Positions 29,795 to 42,582 of a DNA stretch of 64,000 nucleotides are shown here, piece by piece. The translations under genes and the position numbers were made by a program. Each line of letters starts with the position of its first letter. Positions within the stretch are counted from its first letter, which is position 1. Below the pieces are notes generated by a model that saw nothing but the letters and a program-made list of their open reading frames with translations, was not told the DNA's origin and searched no databases. Where the stretch lies: NCBI GenBank assembly GCA_031769625.1, contig JAUIMM010000702.1:1051001-1115000 (forward strand). The letters are read 5' to 3'. This DNA is from Taudactylus pleione. Taxonomy: Eukaryota > Chordata > Amphibia > Anura > Myobatrachidae.

Positions 29795-31274
29795 TGTGTT
29801 CCATATCATTACACAATGAAAATAATTAAGCCACATCCAATTTTAGTAGACTCATTTTATTTATTGATACATCTACATTGAACATATCTGTAATTCTGTA
29901 TGCTGTGTTCACACATGTATGGGGTGTGTTTGGATGTAGCACTTCGTGCTGTAGTAGCGTCCTTCTCTTCCCACTATCGGGAATGGTCTTGGCTTTGTTG
30001 GGCCCAAAGCATGTATTTTTTTGGCCCTTTGACCATGGTAATATTGACAGAACCTATGATGTTGATAGGTGTCAGAGGTATGTGATAGAGGCCAGTCCAC
30101 AGGAATAGCTTAACCAAGGATTGGTTTATTAATCAGGTACAATGTAGGATGCTAATCAACACAGGATTAATGCTGTAGGAATACAATGCAGGAACATACA
30201 GAATGACAGATCTAGCCAGGTGCCGGCTAATACAGGGTAGCTATACAGTGGCGTCTATATGTACTGCAAAGTGTCTATGGCACACTCTTTGGAAAAGGCA
30301 CATGCGCAGTAGTACATGAATTAGAAATAAATATAATCAAGATATTTTAAATTAAACTGTACTATATTACTAAATTGTGCTAGCAAAAACTATCATATCA
30401 TTAAAAATGTGTTATTTATATTATTTCTATGCTTAATATATCTTATATATACCACACATTTATATGTTTGTTTCCTGTGTTCCCCGATCCAATACCTTTC
30501 TCGCCTTCTTCTTGAGCTTCCCTCTCCTGTCAGCTCCTCTCCTCTTATAGGCAACATGGCAATGTCATTACATCCACAATGGTACCGGTCAAAGGTGCCT
30601 CTTCAATCCTTGTCCTCCATCACACTGTGCTAGGCTTAAAACCCATGGCGGACTAACTACAATACCTTATCCCAGCTGTACAGAATGCAGCTTGGAGTGC
30701 TGTTACTGTATATCAAAATTAATGGAAGTGTGTGGACTCTTGGTACAGCACTGGTGGTGCTGGGGCCACAAGAGAAGCTACGGCCTCATATTTTCAGATA
30801 ACATATTCCTCAGATGAACTTAATTTCTGTATGTTCTGACTTTGGCCTTACAAAAAAAGAATAACAGTTTTAATTAGTTATAACATTTGGGATCCAAGTT
30901 AGTTTCCTTGGGTGCTGAGGCTTATACCTGGCATGTCCATTATCTTTCTCCCTGATTATACCATTCTGCTTCACTCAGTTCCCCTCACTTTCTAATGCTG
31001 CTTCTATTATGTGCAGCATTTTCTTCACTAACACTAATTAGGCAAATGGCTGGGTACCTGCATCCCACAAGATCAGCGCAATCAGCCTATACCAGTGATC
31101 TGGAAAGCTACAGTTCTGTCCATGTACACTTCAAAACTGGTGACAGGAGTGGATGATTGTATACAGTAAGATGTTTAGCCCATAGTCAACTACACCTTAA
31201 AATACTTTGCTTTGGTTTCTTTTTATAATTTGTTTTTACTTTAGCCGTTTCCAAACAGGTCATTTGAAAAATGA
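29795..31274. other. Intergenic DNA, no gene recognised
   Basis: AT-rich, several short open frames without motifs. Nothing I can name. Confidence 0.45.
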
Positions 31275-32216
31275 GGGTGGATCCAAAAGTCAGCATCCTG
31301 ACCATAAATAACAGAGACATTTAAGTTCAAATGGCATTTATATTTCAACATACAGTAGTCTCCATTTACATCAATACACACATACACATTGATGCTCCAA
31401 CCTCTTGATTGCGTTCAGTAAAAAGTCTGGTGATTGCTCCTCAAACCAGTCCTGTACAGCAGTCATGACATCGCCATCAGACACAAAAGTCATCCCATGA
31501 ATGTGTTCCTGGAGCTTGAGTGTGAATTTCAGTAGGCGTCATCTTCATTTTGCAGATATTTAATGATGACTCGAATTTCAGTTTTCTCAATTTTTCAGTA
31601 TTCTCCATTCTTCAACTTTTATGGTGGGATGCATCAAAGGGAGAAATGTGGTCAAACCCTGAAAATGTGGGTTTGACCGCTTTTCTCATATGCACCAAGC
31701 CCCGGAATGAAATGCACTCTGGGACTTGGATGCAGTGGGTAATGCCATCTTCCTGATGGTGTCATCCTATAGAAGCCTATGGGCTTCTATTGGGAGAGTG
31801 CTGTGAGAGGGATCCAATCGGATCCTTCCCATCTCCTCCCACGGCGCATGCGTCCTTCTGCGCATGCGCAAAAGGACGCCAGAGGGGCTTCCGAGTCATA
31901 GACCCAGAAGTCCCTACATCACAAAGTGCGGCTCTTACTGAGAGAGCGGTCCTTTGCGGTGTTCATCATGCATACCGGCGTGCATGCAAATGGTGGTGGG
32001 ATGAATCGCATCCCAAATGCGATAAGTCATGTATCCCGTCCAGTGTGATGTTGTTCCCAACTTTTAGTGATGTTGTTCGTTTATTATTCAATATCTGCAA
32101 AAATAAAAGAAGAATTGTGCTGTAATTTTCCACAGTGTTCTACTAATACCTCTGGTACATACATACAGAAAATAATTACAGAGCAACATCTACTACACAG
32201 ACTTTTGGATCCACCC
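31275..32216 (-). mobile_element. Mariner-like transposon relic
   Basis: Exact 17-bp inverted ends GGGTGGATCCAAAAGTC (31275-31291) and GACTTTTGGATCCACCC (32200-32216). On the minus strand the left part reads DVMTAVQDWFEEQSPDFLLN then AIKRLEH (about 31490-31390), the C-terminal tail of a mariner transposase. The rest of the gene is deleted or replaced by the nested MITE at 31620-32045. Confidence 0.75.
31620..32045. mobile_element. MITE inside the mariner relic
   Basis: TATGGTGGGATGCATCA at the left and ATGTATCCCGTCCAGTG at the right are imperfect inverted repeats; the body is CpG-rich with GCGCATGCG words, unlike the AT-rich mariner remnants around it. Confidence 0.55.
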
Positions 32217-33810
32217 TTGTACACTTGGACATTATAATTAGTGTATATGGATTCTTCAACTCCTGTCCCCAGCATTATAATTAGTGTATACACTGTATAG
32301 ATTCTTCGGTTGCTTTATATTGACTATTCTTTTTGGTTGAAGAATATCATTTTTAGGCCCCTGTACATGGCCTAGGTGTTACTTCTGATTTCACTGCACT
32401 AGGCAGAATTGCAGGCATAAGACCAATAAGTGCTAAGCAGTATATTGCCCTAGCAGTTGGACTTCCACAAGAGGACTTCATGTTGTTTCTCTCAAGGAGT
32501 GCTTCTCACCTAAAGCCATGAATGACTACTGGGTAGCATATGACTGATAACTGTGGTGGATGACTGTGCAGTACATATGTCTAACAGTGAGGGACTGGTG
32601 TCTGTGCAGCATACGGCTTGCAGTTAGGGGATCAATTAACAAATGTTTATCTACATCTTCCTCATTAGTTAATTTATTCAGCTCATTTTAATGCAATAAT
32701 AAGAGTGGAAAGTGTGTGCAGACCATTTTATAGCCAGTGGAAGAAATCTTGTCAGATGGTCTGTTTTTCATTATTAATTCATGCTGTACTCGCTTACTCT
32801 CCTCTGGAGTGTCCGGGAGACTTTAGAATTTCTACAAACACTATTGGATGATGCACACCTCCCATTAAAGTGGGTAGCACAGGGCTTGATAACGAGAATC
32901 ACAGCAAAACGCATCATCATGGTCCTTCCCTGCTGTATTATGTCACTGACAGCAGTATCGCACAGTAGGGCAAAGGATTGCTAGGGCATGATTTGTGGCT
33001 CCGCGCCTTCGCCTTCATAACTTCATACTTCTAAGTAGACAGGAGATCATCAGCTCCCAGCCGCAAAGACATACAGAAGTGGCTCTCGGTGAACTGCCAG
33101 GAATTGATCAAACCAGTGGCAGATACCCATGACTCCATCAGGAGCTTAGATGACACAGGTGATCCAAACATACTTCGGTTCATTTGGGAAAGTATTTCCT
33201 GCTTATAGTGCTGTCTTAACGGAACTCTCTTTACTTGAAAGAGAAAATTTCATCCCGTCCAGAGGCTTTTATCTATAGGGAGTGGACTACTTAGTAAGAG
33301 CTTGAAATTGTGGACACACACAGGAGAGGGACTCTAATAGGCGTCCCGCATTCTGTCCTACTGTAACCAATACCTGCTCTCATTGATCCATGTAACCTAT
33401 TTTTCATTGTGTCTATTTTATGTATAAGTGAACCATGTGCTGCTTATATATGTTTTGACCCGCTTTCCTTTTTCAATAAATTTTAACTCAATATTTATGT
33501 GGTCACCTTATTAAACTAGCGCTCCACTTTTTATTTGGTTTATTCTGTTATTAAGCAGGTACAGAACCTGCTGTGAGAGCTGCCTGTTTTTTCATGATAT
33601 ACTGTATCATCTGGCTTATTAGTGCACCTGCGTCTTGTGTTTTTGTTATTTAGGTGTCTATTATTAATGGAAAATAAGCCCTTCTTATTTTCAGTGGATC
33701 GCTTCCTATGGTGCTAGACCCTGCCGGTAAAAACATTCGGCAGGTTTATCCAGTGACGGCTTCTTTGCTTATTTAAGAAGAATTGTATCAGTATTGTATC
33801 TGTCTCTTAA
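32217..33810. other. Intergenic DNA, possible retroelement tail near 33540
   Basis: No gene recognised. The segment around 33470-33545 (TTCAATAAATTTTAACTC, then TAAACTAGCGCTCCAC) looks like the end of a dispersed non-coding repeat, but I could not identify the family. Confidence 0.35.
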
Positions 33811-34070
33811 GGCCGGTACACACTAGATGATGTCTAGTGTGTACCAACCTTGTTAACTACGGGATTCGGCGTGGTCCCGGCATCAGCAAGTGCGTACACA
33901 CTTGCCAAAGCCAGGAGCGATGGCGTGACATTTTTTTCTTTCCATCTCTACATTCAGCTGCATGGCCCCTGCAAAAGCGCACATTGTCAGCAACATAGCG
34001 GGTACACACTGGCCAATGTGCCCGATATGTCATCTTATCCGCCAGACATATAGTCTAGTGTGTACCCAGC
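33811..34070. mobile_element. MITE with GGTACACACTAG termini
   Basis: GGCCGGTACACACTAG and CTAGTGTGTACCCAGC form 16-bp inverted ends with a few mismatches; a second inner TCTAGTGTGTACC copy near 33830 makes a hairpin with the left end. Non-coding. Confidence 0.65.
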
Positions 34071-34196
34071 ATGTGTAACTGGCATTAGGCTGGCAACAGC
34101 AGGGGCAGGCCCGAGTAAAAATGCTTGATTGATTTATTTACTTAAATAATATATATGTTCTGAAACAAATTAATTTTTTTATATATTATGTACCCA

Positions 34197-34213
34197 TTTT
34201 TTTTTTTTTTTTT
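34197..34213 (-). other. LINE poly(A) tail
   Basis: 17 T on the plus strand, the 3' end of the minus-strand LINE. Confidence 0.85.
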
Positions 34214-34699
34214 AATCTGTTTATTATTTTGAATAAAACATTAGACAATACAGCAGCATATATAAAAATGTTTCCAAAATTTCAAATTTCAAAATAGTGG
34301 TGTAAAAGAACCATATATATTATGCACATGTTCAAAATATACATCAAATTCCATCACTGGAACAAAAATGATTCTAAAGTTTAAAGTCAGATTTTTTACC
34401 ACATATTCAGGAATTCAAATACACAATACCATAAACTGCATTGTAATACAAATACAGTAGAAATGGTATAATAATATAAAATAAAATAAAATCATGAAAA
34501 GGGGGAAAATAAAGGAGGTGGAAGGGAACAGGGGGGAATGGAGGATATTCAATCATGTAATACTTGAGAATGAACTATCTCTATGATCAAGAATGGTCCT
34601 AAGTGAAGCAGTTCTGAACATGGTCAGAATCAGCTCCTGCCAATCATAATGACATTACAAAATACACTAAACAATAATATAGATGTCATCCATCATGTC

Positions 34700-36828
34700 A
34701 CATTTATATGTAAATACCAAGATGTGGTTTTGAATACTTTTAATACTTTCGACTGTGTGGGGGAGTCGAGTGACTCAATATAAGCGCCCCATTTGTTGTA
34801 AAAGGAAACTACACCAGTCTCTACTGCTGGGAAAACAGTTTGACTGTCATAGTATAAGGTAGTAAGCAATAGTGATTTTACTGAGCCCAAAAATGGAGGA
34901 GTAGAGGTGGTCCAACTAAATAATATAATTTTTTAGTAATGGTTACAATAACCGTTAGGAGAGGGATTATAGATTTTTTATGTGCACAAAGGTTCCAATC
35001 CATAAAATTGGCACATAGAAGCGCCAAAGGATCACTTCTAAGTTGTAGATGTAAAATATTATTAATAAAAACTACTACCTTTCCCCAGAATTTGCATATT
35101 TTTGTACACAACCACAGATTGTGAAAAAAAGTTGCGTTTGGGCACCTACATTTGAGACAGTTACTTGACTCCTCTGCCACCATGAAGCTCCTGCGAGCTT
35201 GTGATATATATATACTCTATTGATAGTCTTGATACGGACATCCTGTAGCCAGGAGCAGCGCAAGAATCTCAAGGTGGATTTGTAATGTGTAAGCAAGTTA
35301 TCGGCTGAAGTTATAGATGGTATGTCTCTACCCCACTCCGCTACTGTTTGTTTCCAAACTCGATTGTATGAATTGCCAACAAGATCTAGTGTAAGATATT
35401 TAGTTTTGTATGGATGGATTATTATGAATGATAATAAATTGTGAAGCGAATCCGGAGAGTTTAGAGATAGGATTTGTGACATAATAGAGCGAGCAAAGTG
35501 GATTATTTGGAGATACATATAAAATTGCTTGTGGGGTATACCATTTGTATCATGCAAGACACTAAAAGGCATGATAATTCCACCGGGATCAAAAACATCT
35601 TTCACCATGGCAATGACCTTATCTTTCCACTGAAGGAACAAGGAATTATCTAAACCTGGGGGGAACAGCGGGTTACCCACAAACGGAACATGTTTAGAGC
35701 TAGTATATGGCCTATTGAGTTTCAAACATATAGTGCACCAAGCTGCATAAGTGTCATGAAATAATACAATGTCAAAAATATAAGCGGGAATTAGACGCTT
35801 AGGAGAATGAAGTAATGCAGCCGCAGAATACGGTGCAAACATGGCTGACTCAGTTGTTGGGTGCGTATAGGTGTCTCTACACAGTAACAAGTCACTGATG
35901 TATGTAAAATGTACAGCTCTCGTGAACGTAAGAATATCAGGCAGTCCTAAGCCCCCTCTCTATCTGGGTAACTGTAATTTAGCCACTGCAATACGGGGGT
36001 GACCTCCTTTCCATAGAAAGAAAGTGAACAACTTGGTTATAGCCTTCACATCTGATAAACCTAAACAAATAGGTAGCATCTGAATTGGGTAGGACAACTT
36101 GGGGAAAGCTACACTTTTAATGAGAGCTATTCTACCCAAAGGGAAAGGGGCAGCATTTTCCAGGCATCCAGCAATTTGGTTAATTGTGACATAATAGGGG
36201 TGTAATTTAGGTGATATAATGATGATAGAGACACTGGGATATTAATACCAAGATATTTAAATTGGGTAGGAGAAATGCGAAAATGACTGTAAGTCAATAA
36301 AGGAGGCATTTGCAATAGGCATCAATTCAGAGTTATGGAGATTGATTTTGTACCCCGCAAATGATCCAAAACTAGACAACAATGTAATTATAGCCGGGAT
36401 GGAAGAAACTGGGTTAGATACAAACAGGAGCATGTCGTCTGCAAATAGGGACAATTTAAGTTCAGTAGATCCCATAGAAATGCCTTTGAAATCCGTGGAG
36501 GCTCGCAGAGCGATGGCAAGAGGTTCCAATGCCACAGCTAATAGGAGGGGAGATAGAGGACACCCCTAGCGAGTGCCTCTCTGAACACAAAACAAGGAAG
36601 AAAGATAACCATTGCTAGACACCTGGGTAGCTGGGGTGGAATATAATGCTGACAAAAGAGATATAAATTGATTAGGGAAACCAAATTTGGATAAAGTGCA
36701 GTAAAGGTGATCCCATGTGACAAGGTCAAACGCCTTTTTAGCGTCCATTGAAATAATGGACTTCGGTAAACTATCAGAAGTCAAGACAGTCAACTGTATC
36801 ACTAAGACCACCTTGCGGATATTTATAG
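34700..36828 (-). pseudogene. L1 ORF2: reverse transcriptase and C-terminal domain
   Basis: The reverse transcriptase starts within the palm: IISMDAKKAFDLVTWDHLY (catalytic Asp in MDAKKAFD, 36760s), then RGTR just before a frameshift, LEPLAIALR, and LSLFADDMLLF with the catalytic Asp pair (36460s). The long C-terminal part (35890-35075) includes the wing typical of L1 (GNSYNRVWKQTVAEWGRDIP), then a Cys-His cluster CLKCRCPNATFFHNLWLC about 35150-35100. The last readable piece ends FYNKWGAYIESL near 34770. At least four frame changes are needed to follow it. The N-terminal RT motifs are lost at the Penelope junction. Confidence 0.88.
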
Positions 36829-37849
36829 TAGACAAAAGTTTGGTATTCCTGCGCACTGGAGTTTAGTGGCCAGGGTATGCAGCACTTAGATAAGAGGGTG
36901 CAAGCCCTCTTGGGGGATAATAGTAATAGTGTAGTATCTATTGCGCTTACCCTTGTGGTGTAGTAATGGTGTCTAGTGGTTAATGGATACTCAACCCCTG
37001 GTGGTGTATGGATATATTCTTACCATAAGTTGAATGAGGTACTATATAAATTAAGCTCCACTGAGCGATATGACAAATGTTTAATAGGGTATAACATAAA
37101 CATAAATGTAAATCAGCTTCACAATGCACACAATGTTATGCTGTGATGTAGTTTTAACAGCACACAGTGGGATACAGTACAATCTAAAAAATAGTGGTAT
37201 GAAAGAGTTCAGACACTGATAAGAAGTGACAGGTGGCGTCCCAACCTGTGTAAGTCCTTCTTGGTGGCTTCCTGTTCAAAAAACAAGTCTTTTACAGTGG
37301 ATGCTGGCACTTGGTGATGTGGGTCACATGTGCAGAGTACCTGGTATGTGGGGACTTCTGCTTTTGGACCGTTTGGAGTAGTTTGGGCTTCTCACCAGGG
37401 AAGCAGCAAATGGCTCACCTGGTCCTGGTGGTCCGCTGGGTGTCTACCTGAAACCTGGGTCCGTGGTCGGTGCAGCAGGGTTGGCAGTGTTCCCGGCAGG
37501 GGTATGCCATGAGGTGGTTGCACCTTCCTCTCCTCGGGGTTGGCAGCTGTCAGGTGGTCTCCTGATGATTGCAGGGCTGTGTGTCCGACTTCTCTGACTT
37601 CTGGATAGAGCGCGCTCTAGTGTCAGGTGCGGTCACGTGATCAGGGGATTTAAGGTAACCATACAGTGTTAGGCATAAGTGTTCAGTATGTGGCCCCAAC
37701 GTGTTTCAGCCCTTAGACCTTCCTCTGGGGGTGTAGTATTCTGACGGGTGGTCCCTCATTCCTTTATAGGAGCATGTTGTTTTTGATTGGTTTCTGGTTT
37801 TCTGCTGGAGGTATAATTAATCTTGTCTGTTCCACAGTGGCCATTTTGT
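36829..37849 (-). repeat. Penelope pLTR, 3' copy
   Basis: Shares its whole length with 41093-42113, with only scattered substitutions (for example AAGCCCTCTTGG/CAGCCCTCTTGG). Contains a hammerhead-like motif at 37693-37731. Confidence 0.93.
37693..37731 (-). ncRNA. Hammerhead-like motif in pLTR (3' copy)
   Basis: On the minus strand: CAGAGGA, a weak stem around AGGTCTAAGGGCT, then GAAACACGTTGG. The order (CTGATGA-like box, stem II, GAAA box) is that of hammerhead ribozymes reported in Penelope-like elements. The first box departs from consensus, so cleavage is uncertain. Confidence 0.4.
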
Positions 37850-38212
37850 TGGAGTCTATCCAGTGTAGAACAGGTTCATCAGCCATTTTGGGATGGGTTT
37901 CATTGTATGGAGAATCTTATATTATGCAGGAACTTCTTGTTGTTCGTTAATCGTCCAGTTCCAATGAATAGTACAGTGGATATTAGATATCTTAAATGGT
38001 GTGCAGCTCTTTAACTTGTTCATTGCTTTATATAATACATGAAAAAATGGGAGGGGGATGGTGAGTACCAGTTCCAAATGTATGTTAAGACCTCTTAATA
38101 TAGCAGTATAGAACTAGTAAATCATAGATCTAACCTGAGTGATGTTGTGGATTGGAGTAAAAATCAAGTGTTGCAGACTATAGATCTGACCTTGTGGTCT
38201 AGATTTAGGCCT

Positions 38213-41118
38213 TTAGGTGCCAAGGTATCTAGTTCTATCATGCATTTTTAGCTCTTCTTTATTTATTATTAGAGTGTAGTCTCCTCCCTTCCAGTTCTGT
38301 TTTACTTTCTTTATGCCATTGAACTCTATTGATTGTGTTTTGCACTGGTGCATCTTTTTGTAATGTGTCGCGAGGGGGAGATCTTCTGATCCTTTTAGAA
38401 TATTCTGTATGTGTTCGCAAATGCATGTTCTCAAGGGTCTTATGGTTCTTCCCAAATATATTTTGGGACACAGGCATTTTATTATGTAGATTACCCCTTT
38501 CGTATTACATGTGATGTTATTTTTAATGATGAATTCTTTGGGTTTTGTACTTCTGTGTCCCATGGTTTTACAGGCTTTAAAGCTTCCACAGTGGTAGAAG
38601 CTGCTTGCTTCTGTACCTGATGTCAGTAAGGTAGTCTGTTTCATTGTTTTGGGTGGAATATGGTTTTGCACTAATTTCTTTTTGATATTGGGTGCTTTGC
38701 AGAATGTTACTAATGGTCTGGGGTGGAGAATCTCTGATAGAATGGGTCTTGAAGTAGAATGTGCCAATGTTTATTTAGAGTGTGTTTGACATGTTTAGCT
38801 TGTTGGGTGAATTGTGTTATGAAATTCATGTTCATACCCTGATCTCTAGAGTTCATCTTGTTTTTCTATAGAAGTAAAGGTAGTCTCTGTTCTTGTTGTA
38901 TCTTATCTCTAGCCTCGTTCACTAATTGTTTGTTGTATTGCTTGGAGATGAGTTGGGTTGTGAGAGTTTGCTCTTGTGTTATGTAGTCTGAAGTCTTTGA
39001 GCAGTTTCTTCTCAATATTTTAAATTGTCCTGCCGGTATGTTCTGCAGCCATTTGGGGTAGTGTCCACTAGATGCCAGAATAAAACTATTTACGTCCACT
39101 GACTTGTGAAATGTCTTGGTTTAAATTTTGCCTTGTTCAATGAAGATTTCTAGATCTAAAAATTCGATGTGTGTTTTACTATATTTGGATGAAATATGTC
39201 AGATTGTGAGAATTGGTGTTTATATACTTCAAAAATGCATTCAGAGAAGGTTTGTCTCCATCCCAAATACAGAGTATATCATCAATGAAATGTATCCAGA
39301 GGATTAGATTTGCGTCAAGTTCGCCATGGGACCAGATGTAGTCATTTTCCCATGTGCTCATAAAGAGATTTGAGTAACTTGGCGCAAATCTTGTCCCCAT
39401 CGCAGTCCCTTAGTCTGCCTGTAATATGTGTCGTTAAACCATGTGTAGTTGTGATGAAGTGAATAGTATCTAGAATGAAGATTGTCTGTAAGTCCTGCAT
39501 ATCTGAATCTTGTGTTAGGTGGTTTTTGATACTCTCTAATCCTTGTTCATGTTTAATTAGAGTGTAGAGTGATGTTACATCATATGTTATGAGCCAGTAG
39601 TTATCATGCCAGTTGATTGTTTGCAATTTATTGAGTACATCAGTTGTGTCCCTAATGTATGATTTTTGTTTTTTGACAAACAGTTGGAGAAAGGTGGCTA
39701 TGTAATGTGATGAATTTGACGTGAGTGATTGTATTCCTGAAATGATTGGATGGCCTAGGTTTTTTTTGGGGTTCTTATGTAGTTTTGGTAAGTAGTAACA
39801 GACGGGGATGCATGGGTGTTTAATGTCCAGATATTCATGTTCTTGTTTGGTTAGTATACCTTAATTTTTACCTTATTGTAATAATTTATGTAGCTTGTTT
39901 TTGTATGTATTTGTGGGATCTGTTTTAAGTGGCTCATAAGTCACTTTGTACTCAAGAATTCATGTGGCTTCTTTAATGTAATCCTGTTTGTCTAATACCA
40001 CTACAACCTCTTCTGGATTCCCCATTTTTCTTTTTGTTGATTTTTTGCATACTGAGACAGGTTCCTGGGTGGGTAGGGTGTGTCTTGCACCTGTCTCTAA
40101 ATCTAAAAAATTGTCCCCCCCATGTATCTGAGTGTCTGGGTCTCTCTGGTACTGTGTTAATGATCTGTGGTGTTGTTTGTATTTCAGTGGGGTCATTGGA
40201 CCAACCCAATTCAAGGGATAGTCTTGCTAAATTTTGAATTGGGTCTTCTTCCTCTCTGTCATCAAAGTTGTAAGTGGAGAATGAGGTGTCGTTGTCAGTA
40301 CTGGTTTCAAACTCACTGTTTGATATTGAATGGGTTGGTGGTTTGTGATGTTTTATTGGTGGTTTTAATATATGTGTTGTCTTGGAGTGTATTTGTGACA
40401 TGTACTGCTGGTATGTTAAATGTAATCATTTGTAGACAGGACTGTTAATCTTTTTGGGTTTCTCTAACTTTTGTTGAATGGCATTATGCTTTTTCCAAGG
40501 TGTTGTGGTGTTGTTTGTGTTTCTTACAGGTCTATCATGTTTTCTCTTATGTATTCCGAATTTATCTCTTAGTATTTTGTTTTTCTTTGTAATTATCATA
40601 TGCTCCTTCTTTTCTTTGGTTTTGTTTAATTTGAGTTGTACAAGGTCCTGATACTCCTTGTCTAGTTTGTAAGGTTCTAATTTAGTGTTTAGTGTGTGTA
40701 TTTGTGTGCTTAAGGATTTGAATGCTTCAGCATTGGTTTCTATTAATAGTTGCATGAGTTTATGAGAGCAATCTTGTAGTATGCAGTTCCATTGTTTCAA
40801 GAAATCTGTGTTTTGATTATTATGGGATGGAATTTTTTTGATTGTGAGGCCCTTAGGTACCAGTTTGCTGTTACTATACCATGTGAGTGTGTGTGTGTCC
40901 CACGATAGTTTGTTTTCTTTGTTTGTTAATTTCTCTAGTTCTGTAAAATCAGTATAGAAACAAGTAGTATTCGTGATTGGAGCATTTGTGAATAATGCAA
41001 AGAATTTTACTGCCCTATGGGTTCTATTCTGTCTAATGTTATCTGATCCCATATGTGTGTCCTTGCTGCATGGAATTGTTGGCACAAAGTTATAGACAAA
41101 AGTTTGGTATTCCTGCAC
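38213..41118 (-). pseudogene. Penelope-like polyprotein: RT plus GIY-YIG endonuclease
   Basis: Read in the minus direction. 41118-40426 is a 230-codon N-terminal region (Lys/Asn-rich, a predicted coiled stretch with LKLNKTKEKKEH) and 40401-39973 continues it with an acidic Ser/Thr-rich linker. RT follows: TYDVTSLYTLIKHEQGLESI (motif A Asp, 39580s), MGTRFAPSYSNLFM and FIDDILCIWDG (motif C Asp pair, 39290s), then HYPKWLQNIPAGQF and LRRNCS of the Penelope thumb (39050s). The endonuclease at 38767-38213 shows GVIYIIKC, YLGRT and ICEHIQNI; the usual catalytic Arg just before ICEH has become Cys. Three or more frame changes occur. The layout is that of an endonuclease-bearing Penelope-like element of vertebrates. 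Confidence 0.9.
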
Positions 41119-42113
41119 ACTGGAGTTTAGTGGCCAGGGTATGCAGCACTTAGATAAGAGGGTGTCAGCCCTCTTGGGGGATAATAGTAATAGTGTAGTA
41201 TCTATTGCGCTTACCCTTGTGGTGTAGCAATCATGTCTAGTGGTTAATGGATACTCAACCCCTGGTGGTGTATGGATATATTCTTACCATAAGTTGAATG
41301 AGGTACTATATAAATTAAGCTCCACTGAGCGATATGACAAATGTTTAATAGGGTATAACATAAACATAAATGTAAATCAGCTTCACAATGCACACAATGT
41401 TATGCTGTGATGTGGTTTTAACAGCACACAGTGGGATACAGTACAATCTAAAAAATAGTGGTATGAAAGAGTTCAGACACTGATAAGAAGTGACAGGTGG
41501 CGTCCCAACCTGTGTAAGTCCTTCTTGGTGGCTTCCTATTCAAAAAACAAGTCTTTTACAGTGGATGCTGGCACTTGGTGATGTGGGTCACAAGTGCAGA
41601 GTACCTGGTATGTGGGGACATCTGCTTGCTGGCCATTTGGAGTAGTTCGGGCTTCTCGCAAAGGACACAGCAAATGGCTCACCTGGTCCTGGTGGTCCGC
41701 TGGGCATCTACCTGAAAGGTGGGTCTGTGGTCGGTGCAGCAGGGTTAGCAGTGTTCCCGGCAGGGGTATGCCGCGCGTGGCTGCTCCTTCCTCTCCTCGG
41801 GGTTGGCAGTTGTCAGGTGGTCTCCTGATGGTTGCAGTGCTGTGTGTCCGGCTTCTTTGACTTCTGGATAGAGCACGCTCTAGTGTCAGGTGCAGTCACG
41901 TTATCAGTGGATGGAAGGTAACCATACAGTGTTAGGCACAAGTGTTCAGTATGTGGTCCCAACGCATTTCAGCCCTTAGGCCTTCCTGTGGGGGTGTAGT
42001 ATCCTGACGGGTGGTCTCTCCTTTCTTTTATAGGAGCATGTTGTTTTTGATTGGTTTCTGGTTTTCTGCTGGAGGTATAATTAATCATGTCTGTTCCACA
42101 GTGGCCATTTTGT
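41093..42113 (-). repeat. Penelope pLTR, 5' copy
   Basis: Direct repeat partner of 36829-37849; holds the presumed transcription start region and the beginning of the coding frame. The hammerhead-like motif is at 41957-41994. Confidence 0.93.
41957..41994 (-). ncRNA. Hammerhead-like motif in pLTR (5' copy)
   Basis: Minus strand: ACAGGA, stem AGGCC / GGGCT (four of five pairs), GAAATGCGTTGG. Its stem pairs better than in the 3' copy, but the first box is also degenerate. Confidence 0.4.
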
Positions 42114-42582
42114 ATGGAAAAGTGGCCATGTATTCAGAAAATACCATAACAAAATCACCCGCAAATATGATAGATGAGTCTAAATGTATAGATAACGTAG
42201 CTAATAATGCCTGTATAAAAGCTCTTGGAATATACATTAGGAGCATATACTGTAAATTGCATATAACAAACTTGTCACCCAAGATATTCACCTCAGATAT
42301 TGTGTATCGACCAGAAGGGTCAGCATATACAGTAAGAAGTGTGGGAGAGAGCTGATTTCTAACCAACGTGACAACACCTCTTTTTTTAGAGGAATATGAA
42401 GCAGAACACAGAACTGAATAACCCATACAATTAAGCTTAAGGACTTCAGGTGGCAGCAAATGTGTCTCTTGTAGCATAATAACATCTATATTCAATTTTC
42501 GTATATATGTGAATATTTTCTTGCGTTTGATGGGGGAATTAATCCCACCAACATTCCATGAACTAAACTTCAATTGGGCCAT
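42114..42582 (-). pseudogene. L1 ORF2: AP-like endonuclease
   Basis: Begins at ATG 42582 and shows the conserved blocks of the L1 target-site nuclease: SWNVGGINSPIKRKK (metal-binding Asn), MLQETHL (catalytic Glu) and IIFAGDF (Asp of the GDF motif). This is about 145 of the usual 230 residues; the remainder, with the last catalytic His, is lost at the Penelope-like insertion (the frame reads on 29 codons into the pLTR). No stop within this part. Its first codons overlap the end of the upstream hydrophobic frame. Confidence 0.9.

Larger units (their letters stand above)
36829..42113 (-). mobile_element. Penelope-like element with GIY-YIG endonuclease
   Basis: Direct repeats of equal length (1021 bp; 36829-37849 and 41093-42113) enclose a minus-strand coding region with a Penelope-type RT and a C-terminal GIY-YIG nuclease. 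Flanking direct repeats (pLTRs) are known in Penelope elements, where partial tandem copies are common. The first ATG (41118) falls within the right pLTR. The insertion is in ORF2 of the L1 element. Several frameshifts and stops break the coding region. Confidence 0.92.
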
